A stretch of 64,000 nucleotides of DNA from Gimesia aquarii (GCF_007748195.1 NZ_CP037920.1:62001-126000); one strand, 5' to 3'; positions 36,001 to 44,073 are shown, counted from the stretch's first letter. Translations and numbers: made by a program. Notes: generated by a model from the letters alone, not told the origin.

Positions 36001-36861
36001 AACATGCAAGTGAGTGGTGGACAATTCACGCTGGCTCCCGTGATACGCCTGGATGTCAAACCTGCAGCGCTCGTACTCGAACGAGGAGCCGTCATTCAGA
36101 ATTTTCAATTCACGCCTGAGATGACTCGCAATTCCCTACGCTTCGTCGCACCGATGCTGGCCAATAGCACGAGTATCCAAGGACAGTTTTCCCTGAATCA
36201 GGACTTCGCCATCATTCCAATCAACAACCCTTCAGAAGGAGAAGCCAGAGGCACATTCATCGTAAAGTCAGCTCGTGTACGACCAGGCCCACTGCTTGAT
36301 GAGCTCTCGGAGAAGATCACTCAGATTCTTGCCATTGTCAAACTCAATCGACCTGGAGGTATTCTCGCCCCGGATTCGGTACTGGTCCAGGTTGACAATC
36401 AAGTGGTTCAATATCACATGGTTGAAGGTCGCGTTTATCATTCCCCATTCGAAGTTCATATGAAAGGTGTGACTGTCAAGACGACTGGTTCGGTGGGACT
36501 GGATGAATCGCTCGACTTGATTGCCGAAGTTGGATTTACAAATCTGCTTAGAGAAGACAGTGGAAAACCAGTCCTCAAATCGCTTCTCGGTCGCCCTTTA
36601 CGATTGCCCATTAAAGGGACTTTGAAGAAGCCGAAGATCGATATGCGTCAGGTCGGTAACTATGCCAAACAGATGGGTGTGAATGCGCTCGATGCTGTTT
36701 TAGGAAGCGGATTTGGACAACAGCTTCAAGGTCTGTTTCCCGAACGAACGCCGGAAGAAATGGAGCGAATTCAAAAAGAACGCGAAGCGCGCAAAAAAGA
36801 ACGGGATAAACGTCGCGAACTAAAACGACTGGAACGCCTCAAACGCAAACAGGGCTTATGA
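33049..36861 (+). CDS. AsmA/TamB-like large envelope protein
   Basis: 1270 residues from ATG 33049 (AGGA 9 bases upstream; a TTG six codons earlier is open). A short cytoplasmic leader is followed by one membrane helix (~23-46). The rest is beta-rich with repeated alternating strands and long low-charge stretches. This is the profile of AsmA-like/DUF3971 bridge proteins proposed to carry phospholipids between membranes. The end has the AsmA_2-type pattern: LDELSEKITQILAIVKLNRP, VQYHMVEGRVYHSPFEVHM, then LPIKGTLKKPKID. The final ~35 residues are a strongly basic helix (REARKKERDKRRELKRLERL). Monocistronic. Confidence 0.8.
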   Translation: MAQSNTTKQQASPKNEKAQRGSSGRILFVLFLGLCVLIWFAPLIVSRTSLKNSILPRILKRYPGEISTGEVSLGWTQPAIFQNVALQDFEGRDIARIRQIKTQKTLWDLALDRKHVGEIDIEGVTSLTYVDDQGIANRDLLTAILNKGTKEHPEGEPGQEDSTSAGNQQSLKLRLTDLDLIVVKPDSEEVPYLTGMEVTVTKPELRTEPVLVEGNWDQPSAENKELKNPAEIAFIVSFVNAGEVDQSRSGSLKFKTRFFDLNHLTPLVSALSPGAKINGISNSNLQVKWSGTKEEPRFAVKGDWEAAPFQFSAPEWIGDDEIDTEYAKGNIDALAANGVLHFKDAHAHSQLGDLTLKGSLNWADLQNESKREKLAGFLNSRMKFSGNLDLAEAARQLPQTIHLKPGMEITSGTIDFEISNHDPDQAEKTAETIWMVGLKTSDLTGRNQGREIRWEQPMSLLMQIAKEPESYEIQSLRCQSDFLKLSGTGNANHLAINLEANLDQLSRHLDQFFDLQAVSLQGKMNGEIGFEIKDQAWETRSYLNFDNLQMALPDRRDWREPNLKLTVEGAGKNDPEQIHVDRFIVTLIAAEDAFQAKLEQPTTINRNREASIEEQLLPFKIQLKGKLASWADRVRPLSKQDLQLGGEVQFASSVSISDQYIVHEDTNINLTDARIYTPTLWIDEPRAAITTSGSWNRLQRTLKASLFSYRSTTINVNGKELEVQLPNAEIETPSFMGSLAFNGNLHQISQWFQNPAEPPAQKYYGALTGQANVVVTEEARLANWRTTISDFAIEAPAKENSNPQKKVVLSQRNPGWAISWQEPEVRIEGDTLQDLKSDTLTLNQMSVQSEMLDLAAKGEIREFSTRKQVRLTGEVTYDWQNLTPLLRSKLGPDVDIVGRETRPFTLNGPLGSSESDQLRNVSFNVRPRPLLPDTRPLFTPTDQYNDLRGEAGIGWDKANIRGLTSGKTNIEARIENGQIRFSPLNMQVSGGQFTLAPVIRLDVKPAALVLERGAVIQNFQFTPEMTRNSLRFVAPMLANSTSIQGQFSLNQDFAIIPINNPSEGEARGTFIVKSARVRPGPLLDELSEKITQILAIVKLNRPGGILAPDSVLVQVDNQVVQYHMVEGRVYHSPFEVHMKGVTVKTTGSVGLDESLDLIAEVGFTNLLREDSGKPVLKSLLGRPLRLPIKGTLKKPKIDMRQVGNYAKQMGVNALDAVLGSGFGQQLQGLFPERTPEEMERIQKEREARKKERDKRRELKRLERLKRKQGL

Positions 36862-36886
36862 TTCCCTCTGATTCACACAATATCTA

Positions 36887-36953
36887 AGCGGTATGGCGCT
36901 AGCCACCGGTTACAAATATGATTCGCAACACCGGCGGCTAGCGCCGTACCGCT
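36887..36953. repeat. REP-type palindrome, left of RAYT
   Basis: Two 24-base arms, AGCGGTATGGCGCTAGCC-ACCGGT (36887-36910) and its near-perfect complement ending TACCGCT (36930-36953), enclose a 19-base loop. The same unit recurs at 37502-37574, 43 bases after the transposase gene. The arrangement of a RAYT gene between a pair of REP palindromes is the classical REPtron layout. Confidence 0.85.
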
Positions 36954-36975
36954 CACGTATTTGGTAGTGAGTTGA

Positions 36976-37458
36976 ATGATGAATGGCCCATTCACGTATT
37001 TCATTACATGGACTACCTACGGGACATGGCTTCCCGGGGATCAACGTGGATGGAGAAAAACGAGTAAAGGCAATCAACAACCTCAGCCTTTGCTTGAAGA
37101 ATGGAGTCGAAATCAAATGAACGAACCACCCGTTCTATTGAATCAACTCCAGCGTAACAAAGTAGAAACTGTTTGTTATGAACATGCCCAAATTCGTGGC
37201 TGGCTGGTACATGCTATCAATGTACGTTCCAATCATATTCATGTAGTTGTTACTGCTAATTTGCCACCGAAAAAAATTCGTGATCAATTCAAGGCAAATG
37301 CAACACGTGTCTTACGTCAACATCCGGACCCTATAAAAAGTGGAAAAGTATGGACGCGAGGAGGAGACATTCAGATTGTAGATGCAGGAGAAAACAGCCT
37401 GGAACGTGTAATAGCCTACATCGATGAAGCACAAGACCGAAAAAATCGAGACAAATGA
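36976..37458 (+). CDS. REP-associated tyrosine transposase (RAYT)
   Basis: 160 residues, of the IS200/Y1 HUH type. The HUH motif reads SNHIHVVV with H87 and H89, and the catalytic tyrosine is Y148 in VIAYIDEAQ. The N-terminus (TYFITWTTYGTWLPGD) is typical of the RAYT group. It would nick single-stranded REP DNA and join ends. The gene sits between two similar REP palindromes and appears complete, so it may still be active. Start choice: two ATGs in a row at 36976. No second transposase or cargo gene is present. Confidence 0.9.
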   Translation: MMNGPFTYFITWTTYGTWLPGDQRGWRKTSKGNQQPQPLLEEWSRNQMNEPPVLLNQLQRNKVETVCYEHAQIRGWLVHAINVRSNHIHVVVTANLPPKKIRDQFKANATRVLRQHPDPIKSGKVWTRGGDIQIVDAGENSLERVIAYIDEAQDRKNRDK

Positions 37459-37501
37459 GTGTCAGGGTGATTGCCTCGTAAATTTGATAAGCCAGTATCT
37501 A

Positions 37502-37574
37502 AGCGGCACGGCGCTAGCCGCCGGTGTTGTGGTTTTGGATCCTGGTTGTGACCGGTGGCTAGCGCCGTACTGCT
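37502..37574. repeat. REP-type palindrome, right of RAYT
   Basis: Arms AGCGGCACGGCGCTAGCC-GCCGGT (37502-37525) and its near complement (37551-37574) enclose a 25-base loop. The left copy has the same core and the same preceding TATCTA. Each arm pair carries one or two base changes, which are compensated or nearly so in the partner arm. It ends 43 bases from the stop of the pyruvyl-transferase-like gene, where it could also stabilise that transcript's 3' end. Confidence 0.85.
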
Positions 37575-37617
37575 CAAAGTGATAAAAAAGTTTCTAGAAC
37601 GATTGCACGTCTCTTTT

Positions 37618-38907
37618 TTACCGAGTCAGCACCTCGTTCAGTTCGCCCATCATTTCTTTCGAGCGGGTATTGACTGTGTGCATGGCTCGATTGACTTTGG
37701 ATTTTGCCAGTTTTGGTTTGGCGTCGATTTTTAACAGCGCTGTTGTGAATTGTGACGCGGGGTCAGCGTCGATATCGAATAACCATTCGGAGAGGCCGAT
37801 GTCGCGAAACATCCAACGTTTCAGGCCGTGGCGGGGGCTGGCCAGATGCATTGTCGGTGTGCCCATGGCGAGGGCTATGATGCAGGAATGAGGTTCCATC
37901 GAGACGACGGCGATGGCCTGGGAATAAACTGAGGCGGCTTCGTCAACATTCCAGAAAGGATCGCGGTTGACAACATATGGCTTCACGTCTTCGGGAAGTT
38001 TGTCCAGAATCATCGTTTTGGCATGGATGATTTCTTTATTGACTTCAGGGGCCAGAAGTACTTTCTTACCGCTCTTGCGAACCCAGTCGGTGATGAGTTC
38101 ACGCAGCTTTTTTGTCCAGAGTTCATTCTGAGCGAGGTCTGCTTTGCTCGGTTTGGTGGGGTTCATCACAGTTCCCTTCTTCGCCCCAATTTTGGGCGTA
38201 TTGCTGCGGAGAGTGACAGTGATGAATTCTTTGGGAGCCAGGTCGTGGGCTTTGAGGTAGGCGTTGGCTTTTTCATCGTCGCGGACATCAATGCCAAAAC
38301 AGCCGTCCGGCCCGAACGCAAGCGATGGGGATGTGACACCAATTTTACGAAGGTAATAGAACGATTCCACATCGCGAGTATAGATTGCCGCGGCGCGGGA
38401 TAGAAGCTTACTCATTTCGTCTTCCTGTTCGGGAGCAAAGCCATCGAAGGATTGACCGTACAGACAGAATGGCTTGTTCGTCGCGGTGCAGGCTTCAATC
38501 ACATAGGTCGGGGGTTTCCAGAATTGGTTGAAGTGCATGCCGGAATTGTAGAGAAAGAGGTCGCTTTCATCGAAGGCTTTCTGAAATTCCGGATTGTTGG
38601 CTTTGCCGCGTGAGTTGAGTCTGCCTTGTACGATTTGCACATTAGGAAAACGTTTCTGGAGCATGGCAGTGACATCGTCAGTTGTCTTATGTAACCAGAG
38701 AATGACTTTGACGTCTGGCAAATATGTTTCCAGGTAACGGAGTGTGCCGGGTGTGTGCCCGATATCTCCGATGTTGACAGTTTGCCATCCGGAGCGGATC
38801 AGAATGGTTTTTTGTTTGGGTTCGGCTGCCTGGGTTGATGAGAACGATAGCAGGAGTGCGAACAGAGTATAAAAGAGACGACGATGGATTGCAGTCAGGT
38901 CAAACAC
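37618..38907 (-). CDS. Polysaccharide pyruvyl transferase-like, exported
   Basis: 429 residues from GTG 38907, chosen because GGAG lies upstream and a signal peptide then starts naturally (LFYTLFALLLSFSSTQA, cleaved before AEPK); an ATG 22 codons earlier is also open. The body is a two-domain GT-B-like fold: ILIRSGWQTVNIGDIGHTPG at the start, LFLYNSGMHFNQF, AAAIYTRDVESFYYL, FGPDGCFGID, then AVVSMEPHSCIIALAMGTPT and a PRHGLKRWM loop. That order matches the WcaK/CsaB pyruvyl-transferase family. Such enzymes normally act in the cytoplasm on lipid-linked sugars, so an exported member is unusual. The substrate is unknown. Confidence 0.75.
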   Translation of the reverse strand: MFDLTAIHRRLFYTLFALLLSFSSTQAAEPKQKTILIRSGWQTVNIGDIGHTPGTLRYLETYLPDVKVILWLHKTTDDVTAMLQKRFPNVQIVQGRLNSRGKANNPEFQKAFDESDLFLYNSGMHFNQFWKPPTYVIEACTATNKPFCLYGQSFDGFAPEQEDEMSKLLSRAAAIYTRDVESFYYLRKIGVTSPSLAFGPDGCFGIDVRDDEKANAYLKAHDLAPKEFITVTLRSNTPKIGAKKGTVMNPTKPSKADLAQNELWTKKLRELITDWVRKSGKKVLLAPEVNKEIIHAKTMILDKLPEDVKPYVVNRDPFWNVDEAASVYSQAIAVVSMEPHSCIIALAMGTPTMHLASPRHGLKRWMFRDIGLSEWLFDIDADPASQFTTALLKIDAKPKLAKSKVNRAMHTVNTRSKEMMGELNEVLTR

Positions 38908-39550
38908 GGGAAGGATACTCCAGGTGGGACATCTTTGGTGAAGAACTTTGAAGTCAGCGTATATAATTATCATATCTGGTATGTTGACCTGTGAAAAATC
39001 ATTCTCACTTTTTTAAGTTTGTTTTTTAGGAGATAAACGCTACCTGAATTATTGGATTGCGTGTTGCATGTTCATCTCAGCAGACTTAGTTATATGGCAT
39101 ACAATATCTCTGAGTTTGTACGGAGATTTTTTCATACTAATTGGGTAATACGGGATCGCAGGGTATGAATATTCTACTACTTCTTTACTTGTTCCAGATT
39201 GGCTTACCCCATGATGCTAATCGGCGTGAGGCAGTCAAGCGGTCTTCAAATGACTTTTGCGCATTATTGTCTCGAAGATGGTATTTGCGTGACGAGACAT
39301 GTATTAAAACGATGCAAATCAAAGGGTGAAAAGTAGTGCTCAAGGAGAATCAATGTCAGCAGCGATGTGTGAAATACGGTTATTTCGCTTGATTTTTGTA
39401 GTGCAAAAATCAACAGGGGGTCGATGAGTTCAGATAATAAAAAAATGCCCTCGCGCGCGCGACGCAGATCTCAGAGTTTTGCGAAGTGCGACAGGCAGTC
39501 TAGTTCATTTTATTCATTGATGAGAAAAGTATCGTAATGAAGATGTAGAA
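38908..39550. other. Intergenic region before sigma-54 regulator 3' end
   Basis: About 640 bases between the pyruvyl-transferase-like gene start and the regulator stop. It should contain the former's promoter. A 37-codon basic ORF (39424-39537) preceded by AGGGGG, and a 62-codon frame at 39141, are too weak to call. No strong hairpin or repeat seen. Confidence 0.45.
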
Positions 39551-42500
39551 CTAACTGATGCCATATTTTTTGAGCTTGCTGAAATAAGTACTGCGCGGCA
39601 TACCCAGCATGCGGGCAGCCTGTGCTTTGTTGCCTCGACATTCTGATAATGCCATTCTCAATTTTTCAGGTTCGGTTAGGTTGTCATCAAGCTGGTTTTG
39701 ACTGCCGGGGAAGGTGATGACTTCCACGTCAGACAAGGGGAGTCGGCGCGTTGTTTCTGATACCACTGGTTTGGTTTCGATGACGCGGGTTGGTAACCGT
39801 TTTTTCCCTTCTATTAAATCTGCGGGCAAGTCTTTGAGCGTGATGACTTCTTCTTCAGCAAGAACGACAGCACGCTCGATGACATTTTCCAACTGACGAA
39901 TATTTCCAGGCCAGTGGGCACGTTCGAGGACTTCAATGGCGTCAGGATCGATGTGAGTAATCCGTTTGCCGATACGATGTGCAGTGCGTTGGAGAAAGTA
40001 AAACGCGAGTTCAAAAATATCTTCACGTCGTTCCCTTAAAGGGGGAAGCGTGATACTGATGACGTTGAGACGATAATACAAATCTTCTCTAAACAAGCCG
40101 TCAGTAATTCGTTTTTCCAGATTTTGGTGAGTTGCGGTAATGAGACGAACATCTACGTGGATTGTTTCCGATCCACCAACTCGTTCGAATGCACGTTCCT
40201 GCAACACACGTAAGAGTTTGACCTGGGTATCGAGTGAAATATCACCAATCTCATCAAGGAACAGCGTCCCTCCATGCGCCATTTCAAAGCGACCGATTCG
40301 ATCTTCGTGTGCGCCGGTAAAAGCACCTTTTTTATGCCCGAATAATTCACTTTCTAACAAACTGGGAGAAAGTGCGGCACAATTAACCCGCACAAGCGGG
40401 CTTTCGCGCCTGCCACTATTTTCATGAACGGCTTGTGCCAGGAGTTCCTTACCGGTTCCACTTTCGCCTCGGATGAAAACCGTTGATTCAGAATTAGCCA
40501 CTTTGCGGACGGTTTCCATGACCGCGCGAATGGCCGGACTGTTGCCTTTAATCAGCCCACGCTGGATATCGTGAGTCGTAGCGCTACGCTCGGAAATCTC
40601 TTGTGAATTGGTTAACTCGGATTGCAAGATCGATACGAGCCTGCGTTGATCATCAATCTTTTCGACTTTGATTCTCATTTCTTCATTAAGACGTCGCAAG
40701 TCTTGATGGATTTTTGTGCTGTGTAGCGCGATGCTGGTTATCTGCCCCATGGCATTTAGAAATGTCAGGTCTTCAGCAGAGTAGGGACTACCTGATACTC
40801 GTTGGCCCAGCGCTACGAATCCGGCAAATTCTCCATCTAACTCAAGATTGTATATGAAATCAAAGCCCAGCAAACGCAACAAATGTTGCGCTGGAGAGAC
40901 TTCTTTTAAAAGACCAGTTGCGATGCGCTGGAAAGCGAGTTCGCCCTCCAGAGCTTCCAACAGCTCAGAATTACAGGGGACCGATGAAGGTGCATTTTCG
41001 ATTTGAAAACCGGTCAGTAACTCGAACTGTGTACGATCGGGGTTGAGTAAATAAATGGCAGCGTTTTTTACCTGGAGCACTTCACGGCAGGAGGTGAGCA
41101 TTCGATCGGCAATGGATCGTTGATCGCCTAGCCGTCCGACTGCGCGATTCATGCGTTTTAACGCTTTATCAAGCTGATATTTCTGTCGGAAGAAACGTCG
41201 GTCGATGAAACGTTGAATTCGGTCGCGAGACCATAACAATAGTGAAATGGCAAGTAACATCACCAGGAAAACAGACACAGCTTGATTCGTACTGGGGGCT
41301 CGATTCAATTGTGTGCCTAGAAGTGAACCGAGAGAGATCACAGTGGCGTAGACGATTGAGATACCCGCACTCACCACATAAAACAACATGCCCCGGCTGA
41401 TAATCTGTTCGATCAACATGAGTCGATATCGAATGATTCCCACGACGAAGGCAACCATAAAGGAAACGCTTGCCAGAAACATCGGAATTCCCGCACCACC
41501 CAAAGCAAATTGAGTGCGGTCAAATTCAGCCAGGTAAAGTGAATATCCTACGGGGATTGTTGAGATCAATCCGGCCAAGGCGATCCATTTCAACTGGTTC
41601 CGTTCGTAGGCATTTTGGCTTTTGAGATAACCATAAAATAATGCTGCAAGAGTGGCGAGGTAATAGAGCCCGGCGATACTGATATACGCATAAACGGTCC
41701 AACGCAGAACATAAACGACTTGAATCACATGTTGCGGATATTCGATGGGAGTCGATTCATTGTCGCCAATATTCGAAGTACTCCACAAATATGTCAGGCA
41801 TCCTACGAGCAAGAGGGTTGTGGCAACCGGGATTGAATAAACAGTGCGGAGTAAACCGACAGGATGTTGTGCTAACCATGGGATCACACGGGGATATGTA
41901 ATAAAAAAGTGAAGTGTAATTGCAGGGATCAAAACCGCTGCAATTACAAAAGGAACATTGAGAGCCAGAGTTCCAGCAATAATCCACCAGTTGTAACCTC
42001 CGATGAAGGCGACGAGTGTGGTGGTTCCCATGATAAAAAAGATACGTGTTGTTCGGTCAAAAGGGCGCATCCAAAATGCAAACGCACCAATTGCCAGAAT
42101 CACAATTTCCAGCGAAAACCAAAGTAGTGAAATGGCAACATCCGCTGCAGGGATGGATTGGATTTTTATCCAGGCAGACTTGCCCAACTTCTGTTCGGTG
42201 CTCCAGTAGTCAATTTTGATATACCGGCCACTATCTTGAATTTCGACCATAAAAGGAACATCGAGTTCGGAAGGGTCTGAATTGGGTCGTAACTGACCGC
42301 CTGGAGGAAGGTCAATACTCCTTAGTTCGTTAAGTGTTTGCGAGAAATCAAGAAACGTACGGATAGGTTCATTACCGATTTTGGTAAGTATGTCTGTCGG
42401 TCTTGGAGCAGGTGCAGAACCGGTCTTTTCAATTCCCGGGGTCGCTTTGATTTCGATTCCTGCAGGAACGGATTGTCCTGGTCCAGCTTCGACACTATCC

Positions 42501-42625
42501 AACATGGCTCGCAGACGAAGATCAGGACTGGTGGTTACGAAGCCCAAAACGATCACGCTGTAGATGATGGCCAAAATACCGCATGTGAATAAAACAGCTC
42601 GTTCTAGAATCCCTTGTTTGTTCAT
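39551..42625 (-). CDS. Membrane-bound sigma-54-dependent activator
   Basis: 1024 residues. N-terminal helix (~8-30), then a PDZ-like domain (~45-130, containing PRPTDILTKIGNEPIRTFLDF), about eight membrane helices (~155-450), and a GAF domain (~490-640). The AAA+ domain follows: GESGTGKE near 715-722, GAFTGA at 767-772, GTLFLDEIGD and the R-finger segment FREDLYYRLNV. A Fis-type HTH ends the protein (NKAQAARMLGMPRSTYFSKL). All catalytic AAA+ motifs are intact, so it can drive sigma-54 promoters. Sensing at the membrane by the PDZ/7TM part is unusual for such activators, which mostly receive phosphate or small molecules in the cytosol. Its likely target is the -24/-12 promoter at 42913. Confidence 0.9.
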   Translation of the reverse strand: MNKQGILERAVLFTCGILAIIYSVIVLGFVTTSPDLRLRAMLDSVEAGPGQSVPAGIEIKATPGIEKTGSAPAPRPTDILTKIGNEPIRTFLDFSQTLNELRSIDLPPGGQLRPNSDPSELDVPFMVEIQDSGRYIKIDYWSTEQKLGKSAWIKIQSIPAADVAISLLWFSLEIVILAIGAFAFWMRPFDRTTRIFFIMGTTTLVAFIGGYNWWIIAGTLALNVPFVIAAVLIPAITLHFFITYPRVIPWLAQHPVGLLRTVYSIPVATTLLLVGCLTYLWSTSNIGDNESTPIEYPQHVIQVVYVLRWTVYAYISIAGLYYLATLAALFYGYLKSQNAYERNQLKWIALAGLISTIPVGYSLYLAEFDRTQFALGGAGIPMFLASVSFMVAFVVGIIRYRLMLIEQIISRGMLFYVVSAGISIVYATVISLGSLLGTQLNRAPSTNQAVSVFLVMLLAISLLLWSRDRIQRFIDRRFFRQKYQLDKALKRMNRAVGRLGDQRSIADRMLTSCREVLQVKNAAIYLLNPDRTQFELLTGFQIENAPSSVPCNSELLEALEGELAFQRIATGLLKEVSPAQHLLRLLGFDFIYNLELDGEFAGFVALGQRVSGSPYSAEDLTFLNAMGQITSIALHSTKIHQDLRRLNEEMRIKVEKIDDQRRLVSILQSELTNSQEISERSATTHDIQRGLIKGNSPAIRAVMETVRKVANSESTVFIRGESGTGKELLAQAVHENSGRRESPLVRVNCAALSPSLLESELFGHKKGAFTGAHEDRIGRFEMAHGGTLFLDEIGDISLDTQVKLLRVLQERAFERVGGSETIHVDVRLITATHQNLEKRITDGLFREDLYYRLNVISITLPPLRERREDIFELAFYFLQRTAHRIGKRITHIDPDAIEVLERAHWPGNIRQLENVIERAVVLAEEEVITLKDLPADLIEGKKRLPTRVIETKPVVSETTRRLPLSDVEVITFPGSQNQLDDNLTEPEKLRMALSECRGNKAQAARMLGMPRSTYFSKLKKYGIS

Positions 42626-42693
42626 TGCTCTTCATTCCAGAACCGAATTTCGCTGTCTCTAAACGAAATAACGGAAAGTGTTGAACTCCAGAA

Positions 42694-42758
42694 CAGCGCC
42701 GATTTTTCGGCGCTGATACGCATTGGCTATCAACAATAGAGCATTTCGGCGCCGAAAT
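42694..42758. promoter_or_regulatory. Two palindromes upstream of sigma-54 regulator
   Basis: CAGCGCCGA-TTTT-TCGGCGCTG (42694-42715) and the perfect 16-base palindrome ATTTCGGCGCCGAAAT (42743-42758) share the core CGGCGC. Their centres are 46 bases apart, about four helical turns plus. They lie 69-133 bases before the regulator's start and 155-219 bases before the divergent -24/-12 element. That spacing suits activator binding sites (UAS) for the regulator's own Fis domain, serving the divergent promoter or autoregulation. The first dyad can also form an RNA hairpin in the regulator's leader. Confidence 0.6.
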
Positions 42759-42912
42759 TTCAAGTATGAGTATAAAAATCGTCGAAACCGAACACATCCT
42801 ATATTATCTAAGTTCTTAAAAACAAAGATGAATCTGAGAGTTCAACGTTTTATCCAACATATTTGAACAAAAATTTGAAGATATGAGGGCAAGAGCTTAA
42901 AACGACAGGGAT

Positions 42913-42929
42913 TGGCACAGAGTATGCTA
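42913..42929 (+). promoter_or_regulatory. Sigma-54 (-24/-12) promoter
   Basis: TGGCACAGAGTATGCTA matches the RpoN consensus TGGCAC-N5-TTGC: the GG (42914-42915) and GC (42926-42927) are separated by exactly 10 bases. It points right, away from the divergent sigma-54 regulator. Transcription should begin near 42939, where no ordinary gene starts until the opposite-strand gene ending at 43312. Confidence 0.7.
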
Positions 42930-42939
42930 CAGCTATCTA

Positions 42940-43175
42940 TAGAAAGTGTTATTTCAATCAAAAAACGGAGTTTACAGGTTCATTCAGAACCGTTGATTGT
43001 GAATGCTTTCTGAACCCAGCCTGGCCCTTAAAAAGGAATTTGGTCTGGACGGACATTCTCCAGATGGTCCCCCTGATTAGCTAGTTCTGACCCAGCCTGC
43101 TTATCAGTTTCTGTGAAGTGCATAAAATAATTTTTTTCCGTCCACAATTCACCGCCTTTTTAAGGGCTTTCTTTA
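42940..43175 (+). ncRNA. Candidate structured sigma-54-driven transcript
   Basis: Downstream of the -24/-12 element there is no normal gene but marked structure. GCCCTTAAAAAGG (43024-43036) and CCTTTTTAAGGGC (43155-43167) are perfect 13-base complements enclosing 118 bases, and TTTCTTT follows. Inside are TCTGGA/TCCAGA, and ahead GGTTC-ATTCA-GAACC (42977-42991). A near-repeat TTCTGA(A)CCCAGCCTG occurs twice, from about 43009 and about 43085. A 25-codon ORF (ATG 43003 to TAG 43080, starting MLSEPSLALKKEFGLDG) overlaps the stem and has no clear ribosome site. It may be a regulatory RNA, a small-peptide mRNA, or both. Transcript ends are inferred. Confidence 0.45.
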
Positions 43176-43311
43176 TGCGCTGAATTATTCCTGCGCGTGA
43201 TTTTATAGATGGTTGCAAGTTCTCAACCTGGTGGAAATGTCCACTTGAGTTGAATGAGATCGTTCTTCTTTAAGGAGGACGAAGAGTCTTGAGGTCCCCA
43301 AACTCCATCAC

Positions 43312-44073
43312 TTATTTAACATGGCCGAAATACAAAGTTGTTTTGTATTCGAACATGATTTTTCCTTCGGTTTGATTTTCCTCAAAAATTTCCTGCAGGC
43401 GTTTCATAATCTCTTCATAACCCGCTTCTCCGAGATTCGGGCAATAGGAAGAAGAGAGCAGACGTCCTTTGAGAGCAGGGAAATCGAAGATTTGGTGATT
43501 GGGAAATGTCCGATGTTCAATCGGATGTGGATCAAAGAACTGTTCAAGTTCAGCCAGGGTTATGTTTGTGTGGTTGATTTGCTGATAATCAGTAGCAAAT
43601 TCAAGAAGCATCTTTTCGTATGCGATCAGAAAGGGAGTTGTGTCAACAAGCCTTTCGTTCCAGATTAATACGACCCAACCCTGGGGTTTGAGAATTCGTT
43701 GAAATTCCTGTTTTGTTCGATCATGTTGGAACCAATGAAACGCCTGGCCTGCGATGATGAAATCAATAATGTCAGCTGGCAAATGAGTTTGTTCTGCAGT
43801 TGCGTCGATGCTGTGAAATTGAGGATAGTCTTTTAAAAATGCTTCTGCCGCCGCTCGCATTTCTGCATTTGGTTCCACGCCATAGACGGTATTGTGATGG
43901 TCGAGAAAAAGCCTGGTTGAAATTCCGGTACCTGATCCGATGTCTGCAATCAGCGAATCTGGAGTGAGTCCACATTCTGTTTTTAACAGCTCCAGTACCT
44001 GTGGGGGATATCCAGGTCGATATTTGGTGTAATTTTCAACACGGTCAGAAAAGCGGGTTTTTGAGTCTTTCAT
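43312..44073 (-). CDS. Class I SAM-dependent methyltransferase
   Basis: 253 residues from ATG 44073, the start that begins MKDSKTRFSDRVENYTKYRP as in the family; an ATG 23 codons earlier adds an unlikely leader. Motif I is IADIGSGTGISTRLF (SAM-binding Gly loop), motif II YGVEPNAEMRAAAE (acidic residue for ribose), motif post-II DATAEQTHLP, and motif IV DFIIAGQAFHWFQHD. It belongs to the Methyltransf_11/25 group that methylates small molecules; its substrate is unknown. It ends against the candidate sigma-54 transcript, which is convergent and could be antisense to its 3' end if it reads through. Confidence 0.9.
   Translation of the reverse strand: MKDSKTRFSDRVENYTKYRPGYPPQVLELLKTECGLTPDSLIADIGSGTGISTRLFLDHHNTVYGVEPNAEMRAAAEAFLKDYPQFHSIDATAEQTHLPADIIDFIIAGQAFHWFQHDRTKQEFQRILKPQGWVVLIWNERLVDTTPFLIAYEKMLLEFATDYQQINHTNITLAELEQFFDPHPIEHRTFPNHQIFDFPALKGRLLSSSYCPNLGEAGYEEIMKRLQEIFEENQTEGKIMFEYKTTLYFGHVK

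Noticed and set aside
39424..39537. 37-codon basic ORF preceded by AGGGGG
   Set aside because: Too short and unsupported; ends close to the regulator stop. It could be a small protein, but nothing beyond the ribosome-site resemblance argues for it.
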